The notes beneath the pieces were generated by a model. It was given only the letters and a program-made list of their open reading frames with translations. It was not told the DNA's origin and did not search any database. Positions 1-7,416 of a DNA stretch of 33,679 nucleotides are shown piece after piece. Location of the stretch: assembly GCF_009755265.1 (NCBI RefSeq), contig NZ_WPOO01000023.1, positions 1 to 33,679 on the forward strand, given 5' to 3'. Each line of letters starts with the position of its first letter. The first letter of the stretch is position 1. The stretch comes from Adlercreutzia rubneri (GTDB taxonomy: Bacteria; Actinomycetota; Coriobacteriia; Coriobacteriales; Eggerthellaceae). The position numbers and the translations under genes were made by a program.

Positions 1-2
1 AG

Positions 3-683
3 AGTACTTCGCCAAGAAGAGGCGCGCTGATTAGCGGTACCGAGACAGCCTACTCGCGGTACCGCCTTTTGCTGATCGCCGGTACCAAGCCAGGTGATCG
101 ATGGTACCGCGAGAGGTTACTACTCACTTTCATGGGAATAGGTATAGCGTGGGGAACTATGCTTCTCACATCGCTTATGTTCCTACCTCGAATCGGAGTA
201 CTTGACGCAAAAGCTTTTGCAGACGTTCCCGTGGGAACTCTTGTATTCCTCACCTGTGCGTTGTCGATCGGATCTGTAGGCGAAGCCACAGGTATGAGCC
301 AGTGGATTGCCGATACGGCGCTCCCAGCTTCTTTACCAAGCGATATTCTGTCAACCGTCATTTTTATATCAGCAATATCATTGGCCATCCATACTTTGAT
401 AGGATCAGTGTTGGCCACCGCTGTCGTTATTTTTCCCATACTGATATCATTCGGCGATGTAGCGGGATTGGGCGTAAGCGATGCGGGCGCTGTTCTGATC
501 GCATACCAAATGATTGCCAGCCAGTTTTTTCTTTCGATGCATCAGGCACCGATTGCCTCTGGCATGGAGCTTGCTGGGTACGGCGAAAAGACCGTAATGA
601 AGCTTGGCGCTCCCATGACTTGCCTTGCGCTTGTTCAGCAGGTACTCGTGACTGGCTGGCTTTTTCTTGCAGACGTTTTGTAG
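3..683 (+). CDS. DASS/SLC13-like anion transporter, C-terminal part (5' end outside window)
   Basis: The frame is open from the first bases of the window, so this is the 3' part of a longer gene; the first in-window start, a TTG at 69, is probably not the true start. About 225 codons are visible. From about base 129 on the protein is strongly hydrophobic, with several membrane segments, and ends with the layout seen in sodium:anion symporters: a long helix around the IHTLIGS motif, a following SQFFLSMHQAPIASGMELAG segment, and a last helix. I infer a divalent-anion/sodium symporter or related permease that moves a small organic or inorganic anion across the membrane; the substrate cannot be read. 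The thioesterase gene follows after 22 bp with its own ribosome binding site, so they look co-transcribed. The first 40 codons run through four GGTACC repeats and do not look membrane-like. Family-level confidence is moderate. Confidence 0.6.
   Translation, partial: STSPRRGALISGTETAYSRYRLLLIAGTKPGDRWYRERLLLTFMGIGIAWGTMLLTSLMFLPRIGVLDAKAFADVPVGTLVFLTCALSIGSVGEATGMSQWIADTALPASLPSDILSTVIFISAISLAIHTLIGSVLATAVVIFPILISFGDVAGLGVSDAGAVLIAYQMIASQFFLSMHQAPIASGMELAGYGEKTVMKLGAPMTCLALVQQVLVTGWLFLADVL
27..108. repeat. four GGTACC-centred direct repeats, ~22 bp period
   Basis: GGTACC occurs at 36, 58, 81 and 103, with spacings of 22, 23 and 22 bp. The nine bases before each copy are also related (consensus about CTGATCGC before GGTACC). 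The spacing is not a multiple of three throughout, so this is not an amino-acid repeat, although it lies inside an open frame. It resembles an iteron or operator array, or a recombination-associated repeat. No fifth copy is visible to the right, and only about 30 bases are available to the left. Confidence 0.65.
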
Positions 684-705
684 GCTCGCTCCTAGGAGGA
701 CAAGC

Positions 706-1467
706 GTGAACAATTGGATAGTCGATCTCAATCAGAAAGAGCAAGCGAGAGGAACAGCTTTGGTATTTGTGCCCCATGCGGGCGGAGGACCCAATGCATT
801 CAGATCTGTCGCACGCGAGATTCGCAGGAAACTTCCTGTCTACGCTATTTGCTATCCAGGTCATGAAAATAGAATATCGGAGCCTCTCGTAGACGATTTC
901 TCGTTTGTAGCAGAGGGAATCGCCAAAGCAGCGTCCGCATATTTTGAAGATCGACCTTTTGCCTATTTCGGACACAGCATGGGGGCCTCCCTTGCCCATG
1001 AAGCAGCTCGAATCGCAGCGCTGGATAAACTGCATGGCCCTTCGCATTTGATAGTATCAAGCCGAGAAGCTCCTTCGAGCATCAGAGAGGCCCACGTCCA
1101 CCTCTATGACGATGCCGAATTTAGGGAAGAATTGCTTCGCGTAGGCGGAATATCTCCCGAGGTGCTCGAGATAGACGAACTCTGCGATATATTTTTGCCG
1201 ATCATTCGGAACGACTACAAGCTGATAGAAGAGTACGTTCCTACAGAAAATTATGAGATGGGCATCGACTGTCCCATTACGGCTTTCTTAGGGAAGGACG
1301 ATCCGGAAGCTCTGGAGAATGAAATGAGGGATTGGGCAAACGTTACGACAGGCTTCTTCGAGATGAGGCATTTCCAAGGAGGGCATTTTTACTTCATGGA
1401 CGATGTTTCCCAAGTCGCCACTGCTCTAGTCGAAACGCTGCACAACAACAGACAATCCAGCGTCTAG
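706..1467 (+). CDS. type II thioesterase (alpha/beta hydrolase, GrsT/RifR-like)
   Basis: This 253-residue protein starts at the GTG at 706, preceded by an AGGAGGA ribosome binding site about 5 bases upstream. It has the usual length and motifs of stand-alone type II thioesterases: an N-terminal FVPHAGGGPNAF segment that forms the oxyanion region, the nucleophile elbow GHSMGAS with Ser91, an acidic residue in GKDD (Asp198/199), and the catalytic His227 in QGGHFYF. Family members release stalled or misprimed acyl groups from carrier-protein thiols of nonribosomal peptide or polyketide synthases in the cytosol. No carrier protein or synthetase gene is visible here, so its partner may lie to the left of the window or elsewhere. 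It follows the transporter gene by 22 bp and ends 9 bp from the convergent ABC operon with no terminator between. Base composition is AT-richer than the ABC operon. Confidence 0.85.
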   Translation: MNNWIVDLNQKEQARGTALVFVPHAGGGPNAFRSVAREIRRKLPVYAICYPGHENRISEPLVDDFSFVAEGIAKAASAYFEDRPFAYFGHSMGASLAHEAARIAALDKLHGPSHLIVSSREAPSSIREAHVHLYDDAEFREELLRVGGISPEVLEIDELCDIFLPIIRNDYKLIEEYVPTENYEMGIDCPITAFLGKDDPEALENEMRDWANVTTGFFEMRHFQGGHFYFMDDVSQVATALVETLHNNRQSSV

Positions 1468-1476
1468 ATCGCCACA

Positions 1477-2958
1477 CTAACCCTCGAAAGGCACGGCGAT
1501 TTCCTCCTCGCAGGTGTAGCGCGCCACTCTTTCCGCATGGGTGACAACGACAAGCGCCAAACCCTCGTCTCGTTTCAGCTGGTTCAACGTATCGAGGATG
1601 TCCTTTTGGGTGGTGGGGTCGAGAGCGGAGGTCGATTCGTCGCAAACAAGCACCTTGGGCTCATGGGCGAGAGCCCGGGCGATGGCGACGCGCTGGGCCT
1701 GTCCACCCGAAAGCGAGCGGGGATACTGGTGTTTGATCTCATCGGGCAAACGCACCAAGGCCAAAAGCTCCGAAACCCGCTCCTTCACCTCTTTTCTCGA
1801 CCAGCGAGGATGCACCCGCCTGACGGCGCGAGAAAGCTGGGTGTCCACGCAAAGCGCGGGATTGAGGCTTGTCGCAGGATCCTGTGGCACCATCTGCACG
1901 GCGGCAAGCTCGGTTTGCGACCGATCCTTGAACGAGGGCGCGAGAACATGCATACCCCCATCGCCCAAATCGAGCGCCACAGAACCTCTTTCCGCAGGGC
2001 GCTCTCCCGTGATGGCCCTGACAATCGTACTCTTGCCCGACCCCGAAGGCCCGAAAAGGGAAAGCCCCCGGCCATGATTGATCGAAAACGCGGCATTCCT
2101 CGTTGCAACCTTGCCGTCGGGCGTCACGACATCGAAGCTTGATGCTGAAAACACAGGGGCACCGGCGGATGAATCCATTTCATCGCCAGGACGCCGTTCA
2201 AGCCGCTGGGCGTCAACGAGTTTGCGGGCGTAATCGGTTCCAGGGTTGTTCATCAGCTCGGAATGCGAAACCGTTTCGAGAACGCAGCCCTCTTTGAGGA
2301 CGGTGACGGATTCGGCGAACTTGCCGGCCACATCAAGGTCGTGGGTGATGGCGACGACGCTCATTCCCGATTCGGCGCAGATTCCCTTGATGGTGGCCAC
2401 GACCTCATCGGCGGTGGCTCCGTCGAGGCCGGCAGTGGGCTCGTCGAGTATAAGCACGCGAGGTTTCGACGCGATGGCCTTGGCGATGGCCACACGTCGA
2501 CGCTGCCCTCCGGAAAGCGAGCGCGGCTTCCGGTCGAGCAGCCCTTTGACGCCCGAGAGGCCCACCCTGCCAAGCAAGCCGAGCGCGTCCTCGTCGTCCA
2601 TCGGGACGGATTCTGACAGCAGCGCGCGCACCGTCATGTGGGGCGTGAGCGAGAGAGCGGGGTCCTGCGACAGCCACGATACCGTTTCCGCCCGGTAGCG
2701 CCTCAGCGATGAGCCTTTGAGAGAAAGCACGTCCGCCCCGTCGACGAAGATCGTTCCGGTCTCGTGGACGAGGCCGCTGCGGATGCGTCCCATGAGCGCG
2801 AGGGCGAGCGTGGTTTTGCCCGACCCCGATTCTCCGACGAGAGCGCGGTTTTCTCCGGCCAAAATCTCTATCGACAGATCGTCGATAACGCGTTTACCCC
2901 CGAGAGTTGCAATCGAAAGGCCCGCTATCTCGACAATCGCGTCCGATCCGTTCGTCAC
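1477..2958 (-). CDS. fused double ATP-binding subunit of Dpp/Opp/Nik-type ABC importer
   Basis: The 493-residue protein contains two full ABC ATPase domains in one chain. The first has Walker A GESGSGKTT (about residues 42-50), signature LSGGQRRR and Walker B LILDEPTAGLD. The second has Walker A GPSGSGKST (around residue 305), signature LSGGQAQR and Walker B LVCDESTSALD. In most peptide, nickel or opine importers these halves are separate proteins (DppD and DppF types), so the gene is a fusion. It powers uptake by the two permeases encoded directly upstream. The GTG start at 2958 overlaps the permease stop in a GTGA arrangement and has an AAAGGAG site, implying translational coupling. It is the last gene of the operon and converges with the thioesterase gene. 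Both halves keep their Walker and signature motifs. Confidence 0.93.
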   Translation of the reverse strand: MTNGSDAIVEIAGLSIATLGGKRVIDDLSIEILAGENRALVGESGSGKTTLALALMGRIRSGLVHETGTIFVDGADVLSLKGSSLRRYRAETVSWLSQDPALSLTPHMTVRALLSESVPMDDEDALGLLGRVGLSGVKGLLDRKPRSLSGGQRRRVAIAKAIASKPRVLILDEPTAGLDGATADEVVATIKGICAESGMSVVAITHDLDVAGKFAESVTVLKEGCVLETVSHSELMNNPGTDYARKLVDAQRLERRPGDEMDSSAGAPVFSASSFDVVTPDGKVATRNAAFSINHGRGLSLFGPSGSGKSTIVRAITGERPAERGSVALDLGDGGMHVLAPSFKDRSQTELAAVQMVPQDPATSLNPALCVDTQLSRAVRRVHPRWSRKEVKERVSELLALVRLPDEIKHQYPRSLSGGQAQRVAIARALAHEPKVLVCDESTSALDPTTQKDILDTLNQLKRDEGLALVVVTHAERVARYTCEEEIAVPFEG

Positions 2959-3770
2959 AGGTTGCTCCTTTTCCCTATTCGATCAAGCAGAAGATTGCCC
3001 GATATGGTGATGCAGGCAATCGCGATAGTGGGAGCAAGCGCGGCCCACGGGTTCAGGCTGATGCCCGTGACGCCCGTCTGTATCATGGTTCCCCAGTCGG
3101 AGCCCGTTCCGAGGGGGTCGAACCCGAGAAAAGCGGCCGTCGCAACAAGATAGACGGAGTTGATGAACCTCATGCCCACCGTGGTTGCCAAGGGAACCGC
3201 CAAGTTCGGAAGCACCTCGCGCACAGCCGTCTTCGCCGCCGAATCGCCGGAAAGACGCGCCGCCGTCACATAAGGCGATGCGGCCACGGGACGAACGAGC
3301 GAGCGCGTGTACCGGGCTATGTAGGGTGCCGACACCGCCGTGGTCACCACGATCATCGTCCCCACTCCCGAACCAAGCCCGAACACAAGAACCATGACCA
3401 CGAGTATCGAAGGAATGACCAGCAGCAGATCGAGCAGGTACGATAACACATCGGCGAACCTGCCCTTCGCGCTCACGGCGAACCCGAGAGCCACGCCCAC
3501 GGCAGCGGCGACGGCGGTGGAAACAGCGGCAACGGCGATAAGGTGCGCGCCGCCATGCATGAGGCGCGCCAAAACATCGCGGCCAAGCCCGTCGGTGCCC
3601 AAAGGATGCTCGGCGCTCGGAGGCATGAACGCGGCCCCCACGGTGCTTGTCCCGTCTGTCGGGGAAAGCGATCCGGCGAGCGCAAGAGCGAGAAACGCGA
3701 CGAAGAAGACGAGAAGCACAAAATCGGGCCAAGAGAGCAGCTTCTCGCTAACACTATGCTTCGATCTCAC
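2955..3770 (-). CDS. ABC importer permease, DppC-type
   Basis: This inner-membrane permease belongs to the BPD_transp_1/DppC family. It has an N-terminal membrane helix, then the typical periplasmic loop ending in HPLGTDGLGRDVLARLMHG, further helices, and the EAA-loop region TAARLSGDSAAKTAVREVLP that contacts the ATPase. I chose the GTG at 3770 (271 residues) because a GGGAAGGGGG purine run precedes it; an in-frame ATG at 3815 would lengthen the overlap with the upstream gene to 62 bp. With the chosen start the overlap with the upstream permease gene is 17 bp. It forms the translocation path with the DppB-type partner. Peptide, nickel and other metallophore substrates are all possible and cannot be separated by sequence alone. 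Confidence 0.9.
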   Translation of the reverse strand: MRSKHSVSEKLLSWPDFVLLVFFVAFLALALAGSLSPTDGTSTVGAAFMPPSAEHPLGTDGLGRDVLARLMHGGAHLIAVAAVSTAVAAAVGVALGFAVSAKGRFADVLSYLLDLLLVIPSILVVMVLVFGLGSGVGTMIVVTTAVSAPYIARYTRSLVRPVAASPYVTAARLSGDSAAKTAVREVLPNLAVPLATTVGMRFINSVYLVATAAFLGFDPLGTGSDWGTMIQTGVTGISLNPWAALAPTIAIACITISGNLLLDRIGKRSNL

Positions 3771-4731
3771 GGGACCGCCCCCTTCCCAACCCGTCGGCAA
3801 TCCAGAAAGCCGCAAGCGACACCGCTATGACAACCGCCGAGCAAGCCATGAGCAAATCGGGCTCGCGGTTCAGCACGGCGTTGACAAGGAGCGTACCCAA
3901 GCCGGGAAAGCTGAAAAGGGATTCAATGATGACCGTGCCGCCAATAAGATAAGGTACGACCGAAGCCGCCGACTGCGCAACGGGGGCAATGATTCCGGGC
4001 AAGAGGTTTTTGACGATCACCCTTCTTTCCGGCAGACCAGAAAGTCGGGCCGATTCGACATGAAGCGTTTGGTTCTCCCGCTCGACCACGGCGCGCACCG
4101 GACGCACAAGAGTGCAAGCCCCGATGAGGGATATGGCGACGATGGGGAGCACCATGATGATGGGCTTGTCGAACATCGAGCCGCTCCCAACGGGAAGAAG
4201 CGATACGGCGGGAAACCACCCGAGCTGCGTCGCGAATACCAAGATGAGAAAGAATCCGACAACGAACTCGGGTGTTCCCACAACAGCAAGCGCAAGCGTA
4301 CTCACAATCTTGTCTGCCGCCTTGCCGCCATGAAGACCCGCGAAAATGCCACCAGCCGTGCCGACCACAATCACCAAAACAAGCGAGATCGCAAAAATCA
4401 CTCCAGTTCGCGCAAGAGGGCCGACCATAGCGTCGGCTACGGGCAATCCCGACGCAAGAACGGTTCCGAAGTCGCCCTGCAGCGCATGAGCGCACCAGAG
4501 AACGAAACGATAGAGTACCGGCTTGTCGAGGCCGTATTGCTGCGTGAGCTCGGCCACACGCTCGGGAGTCGCCTGTAATCCGAGACGCTGCGTGGCGGCA
4601 TCGCCGGGCAGAGCCTCAAGGGCGAGGAACACGAGCAGACACGTGAAGATCAGCGAGATCGCGAAGAGGAGAATACGGGAGAGTATCCGCAGTGCGCGGT
4701 GCCCTCCCGTACGGTTGGCGTTCGGTGACAT
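3754..4731 (-). CDS. ABC importer permease, DppB-type
   Basis: A 325-residue integral membrane protein of the DppB/OppB permease family. The first helix follows the start, then comes the long periplasmic region with LEALPGDAATQRLG and AELTQQYGLDKPVLYRF, characteristic of this family, then five further helices with the EAA loop SARLSGLPERRVIVKNLLPG. The ATG at 4731 is preceded by GAAGGGC at suitable spacing. It begins 17 bp after the substrate-binding protein stop; an upstream in-frame ATG at 4851 would overlap that gene by about 100 bp and add a non-family, arginine-rich stretch, so it is rejected. It pairs with the DppC-type protein to form the channel. Confidence 0.92.
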   Translation of the reverse strand: MSPNANRTGGHRALRILSRILLFAISLIFTCLLVFLALEALPGDAATQRLGLQATPERVAELTQQYGLDKPVLYRFVLWCAHALQGDFGTVLASGLPVADAMVGPLARTGVIFAISLVLVIVVGTAGGIFAGLHGGKAADKIVSTLALAVVGTPEFVVGFFLILVFATQLGWFPAVSLLPVGSGSMFDKPIIMVLPIVAISLIGACTLVRPVRAVVERENQTLHVESARLSGLPERRVIVKNLLPGIIAPVAQSAASVVPYLIGGTVIIESLFSFPGLGTLLVNAVLNREPDLLMACSAVVIAVSLAAFWIADGLGRGRSREIEA

Positions 4732-4748
4732 GCCCTTCGTCCGATTCG

Positions 4749-6326
4749 CTAAGCGGAGAGGGTTGCCTTGGCGAACAGGGGCACCGAGAGCGTGATGTCT
4801 ATGCCGTCGAGGCCATCTACCTGCCCGCTCAGATCGGCGCAGTATCCCCAAACGATATCGCCGCCCTCGGCCCAGAGACGCTCCTGTGCTTGGTTGAGGA
4901 GTTCCGCCCGGTCGGCCTCATCCACTGCCGAGGTTGCTTGGGCCAAGAGGGAATCGTACTCGTCATCCTTCCACTGGCTGAAGTTGTACGGCGAGCTGCC
5001 ACCGGTGTACATGACGGCCGAAGCGATATACGGGCGATTGATGAGATAGGTTGCGAAAATCTGCGCTCCGTAGATGTTGTTCATGTCGGAGAACAGCGTC
5101 GTCGGATCGATCTCCTTCACCGACACCGTGATGCCCGCCTTCTCCAGCTGGGCTTTGAGCATCTCTGCAGAATCGTTGACGCCGGTGGTGGTTTCGGCGG
5201 TCGTGATCTCGAGCTCGGTCACGCCCTTTTCTTCGAGCACCTTCTTGGCGGTGTCGAAGTCGTAAGCACGCTGCTCGAGGGAATCATTGTAGCCCGGCAT
5301 ACCCTGGCCAAGCACATCATTGCCAACCACACCCGCAGAGCGGAAGATGGTGTCGTTCATGGTCTGGCGGTCGACGATAAGCTTGAGGGCCTCGCGTACC
5401 TCGGGATCATCGAAAGGCGCGGCGGACGCGTTGAGGCAGAAGCGGAAAGAACTCGAATTCTCGATGCCGCCGTTCAAAACGTTGAAGCCGGACTGGCCTT
5501 CGAGCGTGGCCGCGTTCGTCGTCGAGATTTGGTGGGCGAAGTCGACCTCGCCGCTCGTGAGCGCCGTGTACCTCGTCTCGGGATCGGTGATGGGGACGAT
5601 CTCAACCGTGTCGATGGCCGGAGCGCCTCCCCAGTAATCGGCGTTCTTCTCAAGCACGGCTCCAGTGTCGGGAGAGAAGGAAACGAGCTTGAAGGGCCCG
5701 CTGCCGATGTCGCCAGAGAAATCGTCACCGGCGCTGCCCGCCGGGAACACGAAGGTGACGGCGGAAACGACCTCGTCCCAGAAGGTGGCTTGCGGCGAGA
5801 GAAGCTGGAGCGTGAACGTGCGCTCGTCCACAACCGAGCTGCCCTCCCAATCGACGTTCGCGTAGAACGACGAGTACATGGGTGAGGTGCCGGCGTACTG
5901 GAGGCTGTAGAGCGCATCTTCAGCCGTGACGGTCTCGCCGTCATGATACTTCACACCGTCCTTAAGGGTGACGGTCCAAGCGCTCGCATCCTCGTTGGGT
6001 TCGATGCTTTCGGCAAGCGAGTTCTCCACCACGCCGTTGCGCAGGAGGATAAGCGAGTCGTACACGTTGAGCGCAATCGCCAACGGAAGAAGCGTGCTGA
6101 AGGTGGCTGGATCCAACGTGTCCGTCGAGCTGCCCATCATGGCAACCCGCAACGTCTTGGGCGTCTCATCCGACTGAGAAGCGCCCTCGCCGGAATCACT
6201 GGTGCCCGACGAGCAGCCAGCAAGCAGCGACCCCGTGCCCATGGCGATGGCGAAGCCTCCCATCAGCTTCACGCAGTCACGGCGAGAAAGAACCCCTTTC
6301 CCCAGCATTGTTTCATCTTGTGACAT
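4749..6326 (-). CDS. ABC importer substrate-binding lipoprotein (SBP_bac_5 family), Tat signal
   Basis: The 525-residue protein is the extracytoplasmic receptor of the importer. Its N-terminus has a twin-arginine signal (LSRRDCVKLMGG, Arg15-Arg16) followed by a lipobox SLLAGC with the lipidated Cys38, then a Ser/Gly/Asp-rich linker, so it should be exported folded and anchored on the outer face of the membrane. The SBP_bac_5 signature is clear: LDPATFSTLL, VYDSLILLRNG, then WTVTLKDGVKYHDGETVTAEDALYSL. The ATG at 6326 has a GGAG site about 6 bases upstream and is preferred over the ATG at 6341. It is the first gene of a four-gene operon. Ligand class is undetermined: nickel, di/oligopeptides and metallophores are all bound by this family. 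Confidence 0.93.
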   Translation of the reverse strand: MSQDETMLGKGVLSRRDCVKLMGGFAIAMGTGSLLAGCSSGTSDSGEGASQSDETPKTLRVAMMGSSTDTLDPATFSTLLPLAIALNVYDSLILLRNGVVENSLAESIEPNEDASAWTVTLKDGVKYHDGETVTAEDALYSLQYAGTSPMYSSFYANVDWEGSSVVDERTFTLQLLSPQATFWDEVVSAVTFVFPAGSAGDDFSGDIGSGPFKLVSFSPDTGAVLEKNADYWGGAPAIDTVEIVPITDPETRYTALTSGEVDFAHQISTTNAATLEGQSGFNVLNGGIENSSSFRFCLNASAAPFDDPEVREALKLIVDRQTMNDTIFRSAGVVGNDVLGQGMPGYNDSLEQRAYDFDTAKKVLEEKGVTELEITTAETTTGVNDSAEMLKAQLEKAGITVSVKEIDPTTLFSDMNNIYGAQIFATYLINRPYIASAVMYTGGSSPYNFSQWKDDEYDSLLAQATSAVDEADRAELLNQAQERLWAEGGDIVWGYCADLSGQVDGLDGIDITLSVPLFAKATLSA

Positions 6327-6384
6327 ATCCGCTCCAATCATTTTTTCATATCATCCCGTACATCAGCATCTATTCCTTTATATT

Positions 6385-6405
6385 TAGATAGACACTGTCC
6401 AATTA
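6385..6405. promoter_or_regulatory. palindrome at the predicted transcription start (candidate operator)
   Basis: An imperfect dyad centred on C6395, with core GACA-C-TGTC and 7 of 10 matching arm positions, lies just downstream of the -10 box of the importer promoter. Its placement suits a repressor that responds to the importer's substrate. It does not match a regulator box that I recognise. Confidence 0.35.
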
Positions 6406-6415
6406 GAACAAGGAC

Positions 6416-6444
6416 ATTATAAGGATAAAAGGTTTCTATGTCTA
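6416..6444 (-). promoter_or_regulatory. sigma70-type promoter for the ABC importer operon
   Basis: On the minus strand TAGACA (6444-6439) and TATAAT (6421-6416) are separated by exactly 17 bp, with a perfect -10 hexamer and a 5/6 match at -35. Transcription would start near 6409, leaving a leader of about 80 bases before the ATG of the substrate-binding protein gene. Confidence 0.75.
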
Positions 6445-6858
6445 ACTTTTTTGTTGGTGGCTTTCGATTGAAACCTGCACAACCGTTCTTTTAAAGCCGT
6501 GTTTTACAAATCAGTTTTAGTTTGATTAACAGAAAAACTGGTTTGATACCCGGCTCGGCAATATGTCGTAAGCGAGTAGTAGAGAAGTGTATTTGAAGCG
6601 ACGAAGGGGGTCTCCTGATATCCTCAGAATCAAATCGGTCTCTCCAGCCCACTAGCTCCCTGCACGCGCTTTTTTGCTTGCAGGTGGCAAAGATTTTTTA
6701 GCCATGTGGTTAGAAAGGCACGCTTTGCAAATAGCTTGCGATTACGCCCTCTTCTTTTTCTGATGGAGACAGTGAAAAGCATGTATCCCGGGAGCAATTC
6801 GGTTTGAGAGCAAAACAACGCAGGCGCCAAAAGGAGGTTGGCTTGAGGGAGTTCGACC
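6445..6858. other. AT-richer intergenic region, possible element/chromosome boundary
   Basis: About 400 bp between the importer promoter and the helix-turn-helix gene carries no convincing gene; the short minus-strand frames here lack ribosome binding sites and family features. Composition is clearly lower in GC than on either side. It includes the inverted repeat at 6508-6544 and an AAAAGGAGG site near 6829-6837, directly before the next gene. The left end of the conjugative element could lie here, but I see no integrase gene, tRNA or unambiguous attachment repeat. Confidence 0.45.
6508..6544. repeat. inverted repeat, 11-bp arms with 15-nt loop
   Basis: AAATCAGTTTT (6508-6518) is complementary to AAAACTGGTTT (6534-6544) at 10 of 11 positions. 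There is no T-run suited to termination. It could be a regulator binding site or part of an element end. Confidence 0.4.
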
Positions 6859-7416
6859 TTGAAGACTAAATCCCCCAGGGCTTATTGCGCTGGCAGCGCC
6901 AACCGAGGTAGGTGCCCAGCCGTGAAGGAGGATGCCATTACTCAAAAAGTAACGGAGTGTTGCTATCGACTAAGAGACCGCCTCTTCAAGAAGACGATGG
7001 GGAAAGCTTATGGCACTCCAGCGTCAATCGAACACGATAGCAGCGGGTCAGAAAGAGAGACAGCACCATTTTCTCTGCTTTCTGCGAAGTACGTCTTGAA
7101 GCTTGGCATTTCAAAAAGCGAGTTCTGCAGACGTACTTTGCTGTCGGAGAAAACTTACGAGCGAATCAAATATGGTCAACTTGCAGATCGTCCTAAACCA
7201 GAAACAGTGATGCAATTTTGCGTAGGCCTCGGACTCTCTTTGGAAGAATCCGAGAATCTTTTCAATGCGGCGGGTTATTACCTTGGAGGGTGTAAGCTTC
7301 ATGAGGCATACAGAGAGTTGCTGTCCATGAACGACAGCCTAACCATCTACGAGTGCAACGATGTTTTGCGTCATTTGGAGCTGCCTTTATTGGCAAGATG
7401 GATAGAGATTTCTTAG
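6859..7416 (+). CDS. helix-turn-helix-like accessory protein
   Basis: Up to 185 residues. The conserved part, from about residue 70 to the end, has the pattern of a small XRE-like domain common in accessory regions of Firmicutes and Actinobacteria: a helix pair around KLGISKSEFCRRTLLSEKTYE, then PKPETVMQFCVGLGLSLEES and NLFNAAGYYL, then a C-terminal piece with SLTIYECNDVLRHLELPLLA. It probably binds DNA or senses a partner; its role is unknown. The start is uncertain: TTG 6859, GTG 6922 and ATG 6997 are all in frame. A strong AAAAGGAGG sits at 6829-6837, closer to an out-of-frame TTG at 6843 that would give an eight-codon leader ending in the TAA at 6867-6869. Its stop codon overlaps the stop of the convergent CHAP gene. 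Base composition differs from the conjugation genes, so it may belong to the flank or to the element's edge. Confidence 0.6.
   Translation: MKTKSPRAYCAGSANRGRCPAVKEDAITQKVTECCYRLRDRLFKKTMGKAYGTPASIEHDSSGSERETAPFSLLSAKYVLKLGISKSEFCRRTLLSEKTYERIKYGQLADRPKPETVMQFCVGLGLSLEESENLFNAAGYYLGGCKLHEAYRELLSMNDSLTIYECNDVLRHLELPLLARWIEIS

Noticed and set aside
27..108. GGTACC repeats as a CRISPR array
   Set aside because: The repeat unit is only about 15 bp with 7-8 bp between copies; no spacer-sized intervals and no cas genes.
3340..4578. 412-codon plus-strand frame opposite the permease genes
   Set aside because: Charged low-complexity sequence created by the complementary strand of hydrophobic codons.
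6445..6858. tRNA gene as integration target
   Set aside because: No cloverleaf-like arms or TTCRA-type loop could be found in this gap.
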